64,000 nt of DNA from Spirochaetota bacterium. Its GTDB lineage: Bacteria > Spirochaetota > UBA4802 > JAFGDQ01. The notes beneath the pieces are model-generated. The model ran no database searches. It was not told the origin of the DNA and saw nothing but the letters and a program-made list of their open reading frames with translations. The DNA is taken from contig JAXHTS010000007.1 of assembly GCA_034190085.1 (NCBI GenBank), positions 89,782-153,781 of the forward strand, read 5' to 3'. Numbering within the stretch: position 1 is the stretch's first letter; the number at the start of each line of letters is the position of its first letter. Shown piece after piece: positions 9,789 to 20,264 of this stretch. The position numbers and the translations under genes are program-made.

Positions 9789-11660
9789 ATGACAACACGA
9801 AAGTTTGAAACAGAAGTAAACCAATTGCTTCATATCATCATTCACTCCCTCTATTCTCATAAGGAAATATTCTTGAGAGAGTTGGTTTCAAATGCCTCAG
9901 ATGCCTTGGATAAGCTTAAGTATCTTACGCTCACTGAAGAGGAATACAAGAAGCTTTCCTTTGATCCACGGATTGATATCTATTTTGATAGCAAGAACAG
10001 CACATTGACTGTTAGCGATAGCGGTATAGGTATGAATGAAGAAGATCTCATAGAGCAGATAGGAACTATAGCTAACTCAGGAACAAGGAAATTTGTTGAG
10101 CATCTTACTGGGGATAACAAAAAGGACTCAAATCTTATTGGACAATTCGGGGTTGGATTCTATTCATCATTTATGGTTGCTGAAAAGGTCGAGATCATAA
10201 GCAGGAAGGCTGGAGAGGAGAAGGCTTACAAATGGATTAGCGATGGGAAGGGTGAATATGAGATTGTTGATGCAGAGAGGGATGTCGCTGGCACAACTAT
10301 CGCGCTTTCACTAAATGAGGAAGGGAAGGAGTTTACAAATCGTTGGTCAATCGAAAATATCATCAAGAAATATTCAAACCATATCCCTTTTCCAATCTAC
10401 CTGCATTATGAGGATAGCCGATATGAAGGGGAGGGCGATGATCGGAAGGAGATCAAGGAACAGAAAACTGATCAGATAAATGATGCCTCAGCCCTCTGGA
10501 AAAGGCCAAAGAGGGAACTCAAGGAAGAGGATTATAATGAATTCTATAAAACGATCTCACACGAGAGAGAGGATCCATTGTTGTATGTTCATACTCAAGC
10601 AGAGGGAACTTTAGATTATACAACACTCTTTTATATTCCCCAAACAGCCCCTTTTGACCTATTCAATGCGGATTATAGACCAGGCGTAAAGCTCTATGTA
10701 AAGCGGGTTTTCATCACTGACGATGATAAGGATCTATTGCCTGTTTATTTGCGCTTTGTTCGTGGGATTATAGATTCAGAGGATCTGCCGCTGAATGTGA
10801 GCAGGGAGATATTACAGAAGAATCGGATATTAGCTAAGATTAAGTCGTCATCGGTTAAGAAGCTTTTGGATGAGTTAAGAAAGCTTTCCGATGATAGGGA
10901 ACAATATGATATATTCATAAAGGAATTTGGCATAACCCTGAAAGAAGGATTGTATCAGGATTTTGAAAACAGAGAAGCCCTCTTGGAATTAGTAAGATTC
11001 AAATCCACTAAAGTGGATGGTTATACCAGCCTTAGCGAGTATAAGGACAGGATGAAATCTGACCAGAACGCTATCTATTATATTACTGGTGAGAATGAGA
11101 ATAATTTGAGGAATTCGCCTCTTCTTGAGATGTATAACGATAAGGATGTAGAAGTGTTCATAATGGATGACCGGTTAGATGAAATTGTGATGCCTACTAT
11201 TGGAAGATATAAGGATCTTGAATTCAAATCGATTAACAAGAGCGATGCGGCTGAGGATCTCAAGTCAGAAGAGGAGAAGGAGGAAGAAAAACAGATTGAA
11301 CCGATTATAAAACGGATGAAGGAAACGCTTGGTGATGAAGTTAAGGACGTAAAAGCTAGCACGCGACTTAGTGATTCTCCGTCATGCATTGTTGTTGACA
11401 AGGATGATCCTTCTGTTCAGATGCAGGGGCTTTTAAAATCAATGGGCAGGGGGAGTATACCAGAGATTAAACCGATTTTAGAGATAAATCCAAATCATGA
11501 AATCGTTAAAAAATTAGCGGATATTGAAGATTCAACCCTTTTTGGGGATATAACACGTATCTTACTTGAGCAGGCATTACTCGTAGAGGGGGTAGAGATT
11601 AAGGAACCTGCTTTCTTTGTTAAGAGAATTAATTCAGTTATGGAAAAGGCATTGCAGTAA
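9789..11660 (+). CDS. htpG: Hsp90-family molecular chaperone HtpG
   Basis: HtpG is the cytosolic bacterial Hsp90, an ATP-dependent dimeric chaperone that remodels client proteins. The 623-residue length is normal. The N-terminal GHKL ATPase shows ELVSNASDALDKL, DSGIGMNEEDL, GTIANSGT and GQFGVGFYSSF; the middle domain carries the catalytic-loop motif LPLNVSREILQ; the C-terminal dimerisation domain ends around residue 623. The start ATG follows AAAGGAAAGGA. The gene is monocistronic, with a long structured leader and an empty stretch of about 215 bases after it. Confidence 0.97.
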   Translation: MTTRKFETEVNQLLHIIIHSLYSHKEIFLRELVSNASDALDKLKYLTLTEEEYKKLSFDPRIDIYFDSKNSTLTVSDSGIGMNEEDLIEQIGTIANSGTRKFVEHLTGDNKKDSNLIGQFGVGFYSSFMVAEKVEIISRKAGEEKAYKWISDGKGEYEIVDAERDVAGTTIALSLNEEGKEFTNRWSIENIIKKYSNHIPFPIYLHYEDSRYEGEGDDRKEIKEQKTDQINDASALWKRPKRELKEEDYNEFYKTISHEREDPLLYVHTQAEGTLDYTTLFYIPQTAPFDLFNADYRPGVKLYVKRVFITDDDKDLLPVYLRFVRGIIDSEDLPLNVSREILQKNRILAKIKSSSVKKLLDELRKLSDDREQYDIFIKEFGITLKEGLYQDFENREALLELVRFKSTKVDGYTSLSEYKDRMKSDQNAIYYITGENENNLRNSPLLEMYNDKDVEVFIMDDRLDEIVMPTIGRYKDLEFKSINKSDAAEDLKSEEEKEEEKQIEPIIKRMKETLGDEVKDVKASTRLSDSPSCIVVDKDDPSVQMQGLLKSMGRGSIPEIKPILEINPNHEIVKKLADIEDSTLFGDITRILLEQALLVEGVEIKEPAFFVKRINSVMEKALQ

Positions 11661-11875
11661 ATTATCGAATTACTTAGTATAATCTCCCTATTCCTAAAAT
11701 TGTTACTAGGTCTTTGATATCTTTTCATCAACCAGCGAAATCGGTTTAGATAACATTATTATTTGCCCACAGGGAGTTATGTAACAAAAATTTATAAGCT
11801 GACTTACAATCCAAAATTTTGAATGTTTTAGAATGGCCTTCTTGATATTGAAAAAGTTAGAATTGTGGATATATT

Positions 11876-13642
11876 ATGACCTTTGAAATAACGCTAGTTC
11901 TTTCTGTACTCTTTATTACTATCATTCTTTTCGTAACCGAAAAACTGAGGGTTGATGTTGTTGCATTGCTTGTAATGATTGCCCTACCCTGGCTGGGGCT
12001 TATATCTCCAAAGGATAGTTTTACTGGTCTATCCAGCAATGCGGTTATCTCAATTATGGGAATAATGATACTTGGATATGGAATAGATAAGTCAGGGGTC
12101 ATGAATTATATCACTTCTCCAATCATAAGAATTGCTGGGACTAGTGAGAGGAAATTATTAACCATTATTGCTTCAACTGTAGGTATTCTTAGCGCCTTTA
12201 TTCAGAATATTGGCGCAACCGCCCTATTTCTTCCCGCTATTATTAAAATCAGCAAAAGAATAAGAATATCTCCCTCCAAAATTTTAATGCCCATTGGATT
12301 TAGTGCAATTTTAGGCGGGACACTTACGCTCTTTGGATCAGGGCCACTTATTATACTAAATGACCTTTTGAAGAGAAGCGGCGTACAGGGATTTGGAATC
12401 TTTGATGTCACTCCGTTAGGGCTTTCACTATTGGCAACAGGCATTCTTTACTTTTTGATCCTTGGAAGATGGGTTTTGCCTGAAACCATCAAAAAAGAAG
12501 ATAAAGATGATCAAAGCGAATTAATTAAAGAATGGAATCTATCTGAAGATATTTATCCTGTTAAGGGGAACCTTGAATCAATAATTCTACAAGACCTGAA
12601 CCTGTGGAGCAAATATCATCTCCATGTAATCGCTCTATCCAGAAACAATGATATCCTCTACTCTCCCTGGCGAAACTACAATTTCAAGGGAGATGAGGTT
12701 TTATTTCTCAGCGGCAACAAAGAAAATATTAAAAGATTTGTCTCTGATTACTCTCTAAGTCAGGTTACAGATAAACGACTAGAGGAAATAAGGGAGCAAT
12801 TTAGTTATGCCCAGGCCATTATCCCACCTTATTCCGGACTTGTTAATAGGACTATTAAGGAGTATGCCTTTAGAAAAAATTTTGAGGTTGAACCTGTTAT
12901 ACTGCAAGGGTATTGTCAAACCACTGACACCGATTTCTCTGAAAGAAGACTTGAGGCTGGTGATATCCTGATCGTTCATGGTCATCTGGAAAGGCTTTGG
13001 AGACTCAAATGCGGGAAAGAACTCATCATCCTAACACCAATTAGAGAGCTTAATGATGATAGAGGAAGGCCGTTATTAGCGGTCATAGGTTTTATCGGCG
13101 CCATTATCCTTGCCTTAAATGGATTTCAGTTATCATTAAGCCTCTTCAGTGGAGCACTCTTTATGATACTGACAAGGGTAGTAAAAATTGACGAGGCCTA
13201 TAAATCTATAGACTGGCGCACCATCTTTCTCTTGGCAGGGCTCATCCCCTTGGGATTTGCAATGGATAATACAGGCGCCTCAAAATATGTTGCAGAGAAT
13301 ATGATAGGTTTTTTTGCGAACTCTCATCCAATCATCATCCTTTTGGTTATCGCACTTTTAGCCACCCTCTTTACCCTTTTCATGTCAAATATTGCAGCCA
13401 CCGTGCTTCTGGTACCATTGGTTGTTATTATGGGTAAAATGATAGATATTAATTCATCCGCTTTGGGTCTTCTTGTGGCGGTTATGGCTTCCAACTCCTT
13501 TATCCTTCCAACTCATCAAGTAAATGCCTTTCTAATGGGGCCTGGAGGTTATAGAAACAGGGATTATATCAAATCTGGTAGCATTATGACCCTACTCTTC
13601 ATGTTTGTTAGCATAGGTATAATTTATTTCTTTTATTTATAG
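11876..13642 (+). CDS. SLC13/ArsB-type permease with two RCK_C (TrkA-C) domains
   Basis: The 588-residue protein has the divided layout of bacterial SLC13-family (anion permease/CitT-like) transporters: about five membrane helices in residues 1-200, a soluble insert at about 215-390 with two TrkA-C-like regulatory domains, then six or more helices to the C-terminus. The paired re-entrant-loop signatures are visible as FIQNIGATALFLPA in the first half and MSNIAATVLLVP in the second. Substrates in the family include dicarboxylates, sulfate and other anions; the sequence does not decide. An ETHE1-like gene follows 74 bases downstream, so a sulfur anion is possible but unproved. Confidence 0.85.
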   Translation: MTFEITLVLSVLFITIILFVTEKLRVDVVALLVMIALPWLGLISPKDSFTGLSSNAVISIMGIMILGYGIDKSGVMNYITSPIIRIAGTSERKLLTIIASTVGILSAFIQNIGATALFLPAIIKISKRIRISPSKILMPIGFSAILGGTLTLFGSGPLIILNDLLKRSGVQGFGIFDVTPLGLSLLATGILYFLILGRWVLPETIKKEDKDDQSELIKEWNLSEDIYPVKGNLESIILQDLNLWSKYHLHVIALSRNNDILYSPWRNYNFKGDEVLFLSGNKENIKRFVSDYSLSQVTDKRLEEIREQFSYAQAIIPPYSGLVNRTIKEYAFRKNFEVEPVILQGYCQTTDTDFSERRLEAGDILIVHGHLERLWRLKCGKELIILTPIRELNDDRGRPLLAVIGFIGAIILALNGFQLSLSLFSGALFMILTRVVKIDEAYKSIDWRTIFLLAGLIPLGFAMDNTGASKYVAENMIGFFANSHPIIILLVIALLATLFTLFMSNIAATVLLVPLVVIMGKMIDINSSALGLLVAVMASNSFILPTHQVNAFLMGPGGYRNRDYIKSGSIMTLLFMFVSIGIIYFFYL

Positions 13643-13716
13643 GTATTAAGTGATGAAATGATTGCTTAATATAAAACACATCATTTTAATTGGTAAACTT
13701 ATAAAGGAGGTTTTCT

Positions 13717-14406
13717 ATGTTTTTTAGACAACTATTTGACATTAAGGGCGAGTCCTCAACTTATACTTATCTTCTTACTGATGATAAGAGCAAGGATGGC
13801 ATAATCATCGATACGGTGATAGAAAATGTGGATAGGGATTCAGGTATTATTAAAGAATTAGGGATTAACATCAAATATATAATGGATACTCACATCCATG
13901 CTGACCACATTACCGGAGCCGGGAAGTTAAAACAGATGTTTGGCTGTGAAACAGTAATCGGAAGCGGCGCGAATGTAAAGAGTTACGATATCGGCATTAG
14001 CGATGGAGAATCCCTGAGTTTTGGAAGCCATATTGTGAAGGCTATTTCAACCCCAGGCCATACTGACTCCTGCACAACCTTTCATATTGACAACATGATC
14101 TTTACCGGAGATGCTGTACTCTATCGCGGGTGTGGAAGAACCGATTTTCAACAGGGTGATTCAAGGAAGTTGTATCATAGCGTAAGGGATAAGTTATTTG
14201 TTTTAGATAAAGACACACTCATTTACCCTGCTCACGATTATAATGGCAGAATGGTCACCACAATTGGAGAAGAAAAAGCTTACAACGCCAGACTGCGCGA
14301 TGGGATAAGTGAAAATGAATTTGTAGAAATTATGAAAAACCTGAATCTCGCAAAGCCCAAAAAAATTGACATCGCAGTGCCTGCAAATCTAAAATGTGGA
14401 CTATAA
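13717..14406 (+). CDS. ETHE1-like metallo-beta-lactamase-fold hydrolase (probable persulfide dioxygenase)
   Basis: The 229-residue protein carries the MBL metal motif THIHADH at about residues 55-61, TPGHTDS, and TGDAVLYRGCGRTDFQQGD, the last being characteristic of ETHE1-type persulfide dioxygenases, followed by PAHDYNG. These iron enzymes oxidise glutathione persulfide or related persulfides to sulfite. The start follows AAAGGAGG. It lacks the rhodanese domain fused to it in some bacteria. The upstream permease gene is in the same direction. Confidence 0.88.
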   Translation: MFFRQLFDIKGESSTYTYLLTDDKSKDGIIIDTVIENVDRDSGIIKELGINIKYIMDTHIHADHITGAGKLKQMFGCETVIGSGANVKSYDIGISDGESLSFGSHIVKAISTPGHTDSCTTFHIDNMIFTGDAVLYRGCGRTDFQQGDSRKLYHSVRDKLFVLDKDTLIYPAHDYNGRMVTTIGEEKAYNARLRDGISENEFVEIMKNLNLAKPKKIDIAVPANLKCGL

Positions 14407-14492
14407 TTTGATTTGCGAAGGATAGATACCCGGTTTAGTTATTTTCTTCGATGTCCAATTATATAATTTCGATTCCCTAAACGATGTATGGG

Positions 14493-14984
14493 CTATCTGA
14501 ATATATTTAACAATTCATACTTATTGTTTCTTTCAACAACAGCCCCAAAAATTTTATCATCTACCACATCCCTTGTTGTACCATCATAATTGGCTATTGT
14601 TAACGTAACTGGTATCTTTTTTAGTATCTTAAATTCTCCAGTATCTGTTATAGTATCCGATTTCCCAATTGATTTCAACTCAATTATTCGACTTTGATAT
14701 TTTTTTATCACATCCAAGGCTATATGTTTGCGTCTAAATCCAATAAAAATATCCCAGAAATCCCTTGCGGGCAAAGCATTTTTTTCTTTACCCTCCTTTG
14801 TGTATGGGTGAATTGATTCTACATATTCATCTGATGTTATTAAAATACTTAATAACTCATTTTTTTCACCCTTGTTTATATGTTCAACTACTGCTGAGAC
14901 TAATTTTTCTAGGGAATCAAACTCGCACTTAGTTGAACATGAATTCATAAAAATTACTAGGAATAATATAAATATTTTTATCAT
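14493..14984 (-). CDS. Small lipoprotein of unknown function
   Basis: The 163-residue product starts with a short hydrophobic signal ending in FMNSC, a usable lipobox with Cys at about residue 16, so it should be lipid-anchored in the inner or outer membrane. The mature part is charged with no domain I recognise. It lies downstream of the beta-helix lipoprotein gene on the same strand, but a strong hairpin (15019-15042) separates the two, so it probably has its own promoter or low read-through. Confidence 0.65.
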   Translation of the reverse strand: MIKIFILFLVIFMNSCSTKCEFDSLEKLVSAVVEHINKGEKNELLSILITSDEYVESIHPYTKEGKEKNALPARDFWDIFIGFRRKHIALDVIKKYQSRIIELKSIGKSDTITDTGEFKILKKIPVTLTIANYDGTTRDVVDDKIFGAVVERNNKYELLNIFR

Positions 14985-15018
14985 CTGTTTATCCTGATTT
15001 GTCTATAATTGTAAGGTT

Positions 15019-15042
15019 AGGGATGGCAGGACTGCCATCCCT
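15019..15042 (-). terminator. Strong GC-rich hairpin after the TonB/receptor/lipoprotein genes
   Basis: AGGGATGGCAG and CTGCCATCCCT are perfect 11-base complements separated by two bases, in an otherwise AT-rich stretch 17 bases after the stop of the beta-helix lipoprotein. The T-run expected of a textbook intrinsic terminator is weak on both strands, so it might instead be a 3'-stabilising stem. Confidence 0.6.
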
Positions 15043-15058
15043 GGTGGGGTATTGATAT

Positions 15059-16381
15059 CTAATCTGCAGGGAAAGAAGTCCAACCGCTTATCCAATTGTT
15101 GGAAGAATCTTCAACAGCACCTAGAAAAGTTGCTGAAGTGTCAAAAAATCCATCGTTAGGCGGTATGGCTGCTGCAACATTAGCATTAGTGGCTCCAGAT
15201 TGAGGCACAAAAGCTGATGCGCCGGCTGATTCTAGGGCTGCAAAGGTTGCAAAATTTGATAGATCAATATAAGGGGTTGCAGGGGCATTATCAACAGTCA
15301 AGTCTGATGCTGTAACTGTTCCTCCATCCTCTGTGTATCCTACTGTTCCATTCTGCTCAATCAGGCAGTTCCCAACTGTTACCTCAGATTCAGTATCTTC
15401 TGAATAGATAGCCCTGTCATCTTGTGAGCCAGCAAAGTAGGAATTATGGAAAGCTGCTACTGTTCCTCTTCTCATTCTGGCTCCTCTTACATCATCACCA
15501 TCTCCTCTTACACATGTTACATTATAATAGGTCACGTTTGTTTGCGGAGTCGCACTATGATCAACCTCATTGCTATCATGTTCAAAATTGCTATCTCCAC
15601 CAGGCAAAGGTGCACAGGCTGCAAATTGGACCTTGCCCCTCCATCCCAATGTGCAGTCAATCTGATCATCTCCATTGCCTGTGCTTACAATATACTTAAG
15701 ATTTACATTGCCACCAAACATCTCAATCCCATCATCTTTACAGTTGTGCATCTGTACATGATCAATAGTTGTGCCAGAGCCGACTCCCTGTAAACAAAGT
15801 CCATTCAGTTCATCAGTACCAGTTAAGACTTTACCTGCAAAATATATTCTTACATACTGCATGGTTCCGCTGTTATCCTCATCATTATTGCCACCATAAA
15901 GTCCTGAATCACCTTCTCCATATGCGGAGTCTCCGCTATTAATATCCGCATAACCATTTATAACAATCCCGCCCCAGTCCTCTTGGCCTCTTTCTCCTTC
16001 ATCTTTACCGCTCGTGAAAGTTATTGGTTTTTCTGCTGTTCCTATAGCCTCAATTTTTGCACCCCTATCTATTATGAGATAAGAGGTTAAATTCGGATTC
16101 CCCTTAATTGTAGCGCCAGGCTCAATCACGAGGGTCGTTCCGGAATGAAATTTAACCTGACCCACAAGAGTGACTGTTGCATCCTCTGGAACTGTGACTG
16201 TTAATCCATTGGTAGATTCGCTTCTTAATTCATCACCATCCTCAAGGATTTTTTGTGTTTGAATTACCGGCACAATGTCTGCATCATCATCACTGCAACT
16301 AGCAAGTATTAAACTTGCTCCAATTAAGAAAATTAAAAATAAATTTGTAAAATTTATTAAAGATTGTTTTTTCCTTGTCAT
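15059..16381 (-). CDS. Lipoprotein with right-handed beta-helix-like body
   Basis: A signal with lipobox (LILASC, Cys at about residue 29) is followed by an acidic linker and a long region with repeated Gly/Asn/Asp-rich strands, such as TLVIEPGATIKGN, GGIVINGYADIN, VQMHNCKDDGIEMFGG and NCLIEQNGTVGY. This resembles the pectate-lyase-like parallel beta-helix surface proteins common beside TonB-dependent receptors in Bacteroidetes-like loci. No glycosidase catalytic motif is evident, so ligand binding at the cell surface is the more likely job. It is the last gene of the exbB-exbD-tonB-receptor series. Confidence 0.75.
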   Translation of the reverse strand: MTRKKQSLINFTNLFLIFLIGASLILASCSDDDADIVPVIQTQKILEDGDELRSESTNGLTVTVPEDATVTLVGQVKFHSGTTLVIEPGATIKGNPNLTSYLIIDRGAKIEAIGTAEKPITFTSGKDEGERGQEDWGGIVINGYADINSGDSAYGEGDSGLYGGNNDEDNSGTMQYVRIYFAGKVLTGTDELNGLCLQGVGSGTTIDHVQMHNCKDDGIEMFGGNVNLKYIVSTGNGDDQIDCTLGWRGKVQFAACAPLPGGDSNFEHDSNEVDHSATPQTNVTYYNVTCVRGDGDDVRGARMRRGTVAAFHNSYFAGSQDDRAIYSEDTESEVTVGNCLIEQNGTVGYTEDGGTVTASDLTVDNAPATPYIDLSNFATFAALESAGASAFVPQSGATNANVAAAIPPNDGFFDTSATFLGAVEDSSNNWISGWTSFPAD

Positions 16382-16446
16382 GTTTATTACACTCCTTTTA
16401 AAGTCTGTTTCTATTTCTTAATTTATTCTTGACATTTTGTTAATCT

Positions 16447-16521
16447 GCTATGCTAATATAGCATCATACAATTAATAACTTACTAAGGGCTGACTTGGCA
16501 AATAAATTGTCTGCAGCCCTA
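16447..16521 (-). promoter_or_regulatory. Hairpins between receptor and lipoprotein genes
   Basis: The 273-base gap holds two inverted repeats: TGCTAT/ATAGCA at 16447-16464 and AGGGCTG/CAGCCCT at 16487-16521 (loop 21 bases). On the transcribed minus strand they lie after the receptor stop and before the lipoprotein start, where an attenuating or RNA-processing structure could set the ratio of the two products. No clear promoter is visible. Confidence 0.35.
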
Positions 16522-16654
16522 GCTTTTTACATTTGATTTTGTATCACCTCCTTTATTAAAATTTGTTAACACATCGGTTTTCAATAAATATCACTGATGT
16601 AGATTAAAAAAATTCTCAAACAACACTAAAATAGAACATTTAGGGATACCCTAT

Positions 16655-19540
16655 TTATAAGTTATAACTATAGCTAATACTATAGTTGCGTCCCTCTCTA
16701 TATGATTCAAGGGTAAATTTTTTCTCCAAGCTAGTCCCGCTTTTTGGTCTCTTTTGACTAATTTCAATTGCAGGATCAAGTATATTGGATATGGATATTT
16801 TCAAATGGCCCTTTGAAAACAACTTTTGTTTGGCAACAAAATCAAGCTTTCCGACTGGCTCTTCGTATATATCACCCCTCGGATTTGTTCCATAAATTGT
16901 TCCAACCTTTACTATCCTCCTTCCGTAAATATTGTAAAGGAGTGTGCCGTTAAGTCCTATATTATCATTGTTATAATTAAGCGATGAGTTTAGAACATAT
17001 GGAGATTGTCCCTGCAAGGGTCTATCGTCTGTTGTGTACTTTGCGGATTCAATATCCTCAACATCAACATTTGAATGGATGAAGGCAATATTCGTGGAAA
17101 ATGATAAATCACCTAAGATATTTTTAATATTTGATGATTCTAGGTTGAATAAATCTGAAATAAAACTAAAGGTTTTCTTAACCTCAAACTCAATACCCAT
17201 ATTTTCAGCAGATTCTGCATTCTGGTACTTCAATGTGGTTGAACCTGGTGTACCTGTGACCTCAAGCAATTCTATCGGCTTTTCCATGTCCTTATAAAAC
17301 AGGGATAGAGCTAATATTTCGGATGCAGAAGGGAACCATTCAACCCTTAGATCATAATTATGTATATCACACTGCTCTAGATCTGGATTACCTATTAAAA
17401 CCTCCGAGGATATCATGGGAGAATACTTAAATTCAGTGACTTCTCTAAAATCGGGTCGTGCTACAGTTTTACTGTATGCGAATCTTAGATTGGTGTTCTT
17501 TGTTGCAGAATAAGTGACACTTACACCGGGCATAATGTTATCTTCTTCTAATGGTTCTTTACTTAGATCCTTCTCCTCTTTCAAAATTGGATTATATGTT
17601 ATCACATCCATATCTGAATACTCATATCTCAGACCACCGACAAATCTTAATCTGGGAATTATGGGCATATCAAACTGTCCATAACCCGCTATGATAGTCA
17701 GTTTGCCGGTATAGTAGTCATTCTCGCCTGATGCCTCTTTAATAAAATAGTGTGTTGGATCTTCATCACCTGGTGCGACAATAAATCCAGGCGAAAGGAG
17801 GTTTTCTAATGGTTCAGGCGTTGTGGATATTGATCCCAGGCTATTGCCATTATCCCAAAGAAATGTCCGTGACTCTGAATCCCTTTCTCGATATGTAATA
17901 GCCCCTCCAATATTTAATTTAGATGATAGACCATTCCACTGCTTAAAGGGAATAGTTAAGGACGGCGAAAAACCATAGACTGAGTCATCATGTTCCTGGA
18001 AAAATCGTTTTACATCATCCGACCTATATACAATAAAACTACCAGTAGAGTTCAAATCAATAAGCTGACTTGTCCTAGTATCCGGTTCATATCTTGAGGC
18101 CCTTGAGTAAGATGCGGTCCAATCTAAAATGGTCTTAAATATTTTTTCAAAATAATGCTCTCCGTTAATTTGACTGAAGAAAAGGCCTGTAGTAATAAAT
18201 TGAAGTTTATATATTTTAGCCGTGCTGACAGCGCCAGCAACTGTAGACTCCTGCCTGTCATTATTGTAGCCAAAATATTCTGATGTGTTATCATCTGACT
18301 GGTGGGAATAGAATGATGTTAAACGTAATTTGTCTGTGCCTGCATTGAGTGATGATGATATGAGCAGGCCCTTGTTTGTCGAATATGTTGATTTATCAAT
18401 ATGATAATCTTTAATTGTATTCCAGTTATCACTTACTCGAAAAAAATGAATATCTTTATTTTTGGAACTCTCCTTAAACAATCCGGAAAAAATTAGTCCC
18501 AAAGTCTTATTCTTACCAATATTATAGCTATCACCATAAGAGAAGTTGACTTTAAAAGGGAACTTGCCATCCGTTGTATTCGGCGTGTATTCATTCTTAA
18601 ACTCTCTACCAATCTGGGCAATCCGCTTGGGAGTGTAGAAAATATCATTTACATAATCATCTTTTATCCCATCCGGCAATTCTCTTGTGCCGTCATCAAT
18701 GCCAAACCAATCATATTTGCCCCCATCGTAGGTCAAAAAATCCTTGCCTGTTGTATTTGAATGATAGCCTGACCCAATTGAAACCTTAAAGGTGGCTTTA
18801 TCCGGATAATCCCTTGGATTGATCTGCACTATGCCCCCTGCAAACTCTCCTGGTATATCCGGGGTGTAAGCCTTAATAATCACAAGATTATCAAGCAGCC
18901 CAACCGGAAATATATCCAATGGAACCACCCTCTTGTCTGGGTCAGGAGATGGGATTGTTGAACCAGCGAACATAACACTCGAATATCGCTCACCGAGTCC
19001 CCGGATATAAACTGTCTTACCATCTACTATAGTAACTCCAGTTACTCTTTTAGCAGCATCTGATGCATCGCTATCCGGTGATTTAGAGATTTGTTCAGAA
19101 CTTATGGCGTCCTGAGCCACAGGTGCCTTTTTTCTCTTGCTTAGAAGTGCTGCCTCGGTATTATTGATCCTACGGCCAGTGACGACAACCTCTTCTGCTG
19201 TCTTGTATGAGAGGCTGATATTAACAATATTCTTTTCACCTGGTTTTACATTTATCGCTGATAGAGTCTTATCATACCCCATCATTTGAAATAGTATATT
19301 CTGCTTACCTTCAGGAACATCCTGAAGGGTGTATTTACCATTTATATCTGTAATAGAATATATTTTAAGTGTTTGAATAATTACATTTACTCCGATTAAG
19401 GGTTCACCGGTCATAGAATCAATAACCTTACCTGAGACGTCAGTAGTCTTTTGTGCATAGAGCGTAAGGGGGGTAAACATAATTAGAATAACCATTAAGA
19501 CTTTTTGTAGAATTCTGCTGTTGAGTGCTGACTTTTTCAT
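16655..19540 (-). CDS. TonB-dependent outer-membrane receptor with N-terminal carboxypeptidase-regulatory-like domain
   Basis: The 961-residue protein has a signal peptide (LMVILIMFTPLTLYAQ), a CarboxypepD_reg-like beta-sandwich at about 33-115 (VSGKVIDSMTGEPLIGVNV), a plug domain at about 140-240 (VTIVDGKTVYIRGLGERYSS) and a C-terminal beta-barrel with the late receptor region TNLRFAYSKTVARPDFRE. Such receptors import bound ligands across the outer membrane using energy from TonB-ExbB-ExbD, encoded immediately upstream. The ligand is not readable from sequence; the neighbouring PstS-like gene makes phosphate or a phosphorylated compound one option. Confidence 0.93.
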   Translation of the reverse strand: MKKSALNSRILQKVLMVILIMFTPLTLYAQKTTDVSGKVIDSMTGEPLIGVNVIIQTLKIYSITDINGKYTLQDVPEGKQNILFQMMGYDKTLSAINVKPGEKNIVNISLSYKTAEEVVVTGRRINNTEAALLSKRKKAPVAQDAISSEQISKSPDSDASDAAKRVTGVTIVDGKTVYIRGLGERYSSVMFAGSTIPSPDPDKRVVPLDIFPVGLLDNLVIIKAYTPDIPGEFAGGIVQINPRDYPDKATFKVSIGSGYHSNTTGKDFLTYDGGKYDWFGIDDGTRELPDGIKDDYVNDIFYTPKRIAQIGREFKNEYTPNTTDGKFPFKVNFSYGDSYNIGKNKTLGLIFSGLFKESSKNKDIHFFRVSDNWNTIKDYHIDKSTYSTNKGLLISSSLNAGTDKLRLTSFYSHQSDDNTSEYFGYNNDRQESTVAGAVSTAKIYKLQFITTGLFFSQINGEHYFEKIFKTILDWTASYSRASRYEPDTRTSQLIDLNSTGSFIVYRSDDVKRFFQEHDDSVYGFSPSLTIPFKQWNGLSSKLNIGGAITYRERDSESRTFLWDNGNSLGSISTTPEPLENLLSPGFIVAPGDEDPTHYFIKEASGENDYYTGKLTIIAGYGQFDMPIIPRLRFVGGLRYEYSDMDVITYNPILKEEKDLSKEPLEEDNIMPGVSVTYSATKNTNLRFAYSKTVARPDFREVTEFKYSPMISSEVLIGNPDLEQCDIHNYDLRVEWFPSASEILALSLFYKDMEKPIELLEVTGTPGSTTLKYQNAESAENMGIEFEVKKTFSFISDLFNLESSNIKNILGDLSFSTNIAFIHSNVDVEDIESAKYTTDDRPLQGQSPYVLNSSLNYNNDNIGLNGTLLYNIYGRRIVKVGTIYGTNPRGDIYEEPVGKLDFVAKQKLFSKGHLKISISNILDPAIEISQKRPKSGTSLEKKFTLESYREGRNYSISYSYNL

Positions 19541-19564
19541 ATCTTCTCCCGATAATCATTTATA

Positions 19565-20242
19565 CTATAATAATTGAAATCTGACAGGCTGAAATATTTT
19601 GACAGTTATTTTCTTCCCATCACTATCTATACTGGGCTTATATCTCTTACCCTCATAACATTTAATTGCCATCCGCTCTAGACCATATCCCAGCTTCTTA
19701 CCCACTGATCTAGCGCGAAGCACTTCACCTTCATCACTGATAATAAGTTCTAGAATTACAGTTCCCTCAATTCCATATGATCTTGCCGCTGCTGTATAGC
19801 TTGGCATTATCTCTGGATTAAGATCAATCGGAGCGGTTGCATTGCTTATGACTGGATTAACAGCTGTACCGATTCGAGGATCTATGATATCTCTATCAGG
19901 ATTGAATTCCTTCTTTTTATCCTTTATGTATTGATTACCAAAAACCTCATCAATCTCTACATAAGATCCACCGCTAGCCCTTTTTTTTAACGGAACAAAA
20001 TCTCCAAAGTCCACAATAGTAACTACCATCTCATCATACATCCTGTTTCTTACCTCATCAAAAAAATCCCAATTAATAGAAAAAATAAAATAACCTATAA
20101 AGGCAGTAATAAAAAAAATTGGAAATACAATATGCCTTTGCCACCAACTTATACTATTTTCTTCGAAGAAAGTATTATAAACTTGCAGTCTTGAAAATAT
20201 ATTATTTACATCCCTTACTGAAGGATTCTCATATGAATTCAT
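19565..20242 (-). CDS. tonB: TonB-family energy transducer
   Basis: One membrane helix at about residues 38-55 anchors the protein. The C-terminal TonB domain is clear: [19 protein letters not shown], then [19 protein letters not shown] and a final strand ending FQPVRFQLL. At 225 residues it is compact, and the periplasmic linker is not the long Pro-Lys repeat of enterobacterial TonB. It lies between exbD (22 bases upstream) and the receptor (24 bases downstream), so this TonB is probably dedicated to that receptor. Confidence 0.92.
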   Translation of the reverse strand: MNSYENPSVRDVNNIFSRLQVYNTFFEENSISWWQRHIVFPIFFITAFIGYFIFSINWDFFDEVRNRMYDEMVVTIVDFGDFVPLKKRASGGSYVEIDEVFGNQYIKDKKKEFNPDRDIIDPRIGTAVNPVISNATAPIDLNPEIMPSYTAAARSYGIEGTVILELIISDEGEVLRARSVGKKLGYGLERMAIKCYEGKRYKPSIDSDGKKITVKIFQPVRFQLL

Positions 20243-20264
20243 AAAATGTACACCCCCCTGTTCA

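Noticed and set aside
15424..15793. Plus-strand frames of 91 and 115 residues, rich in His and Ser
   Set aside because: Antisense to the beta-helix lipoprotein; composition is that of a shadow.
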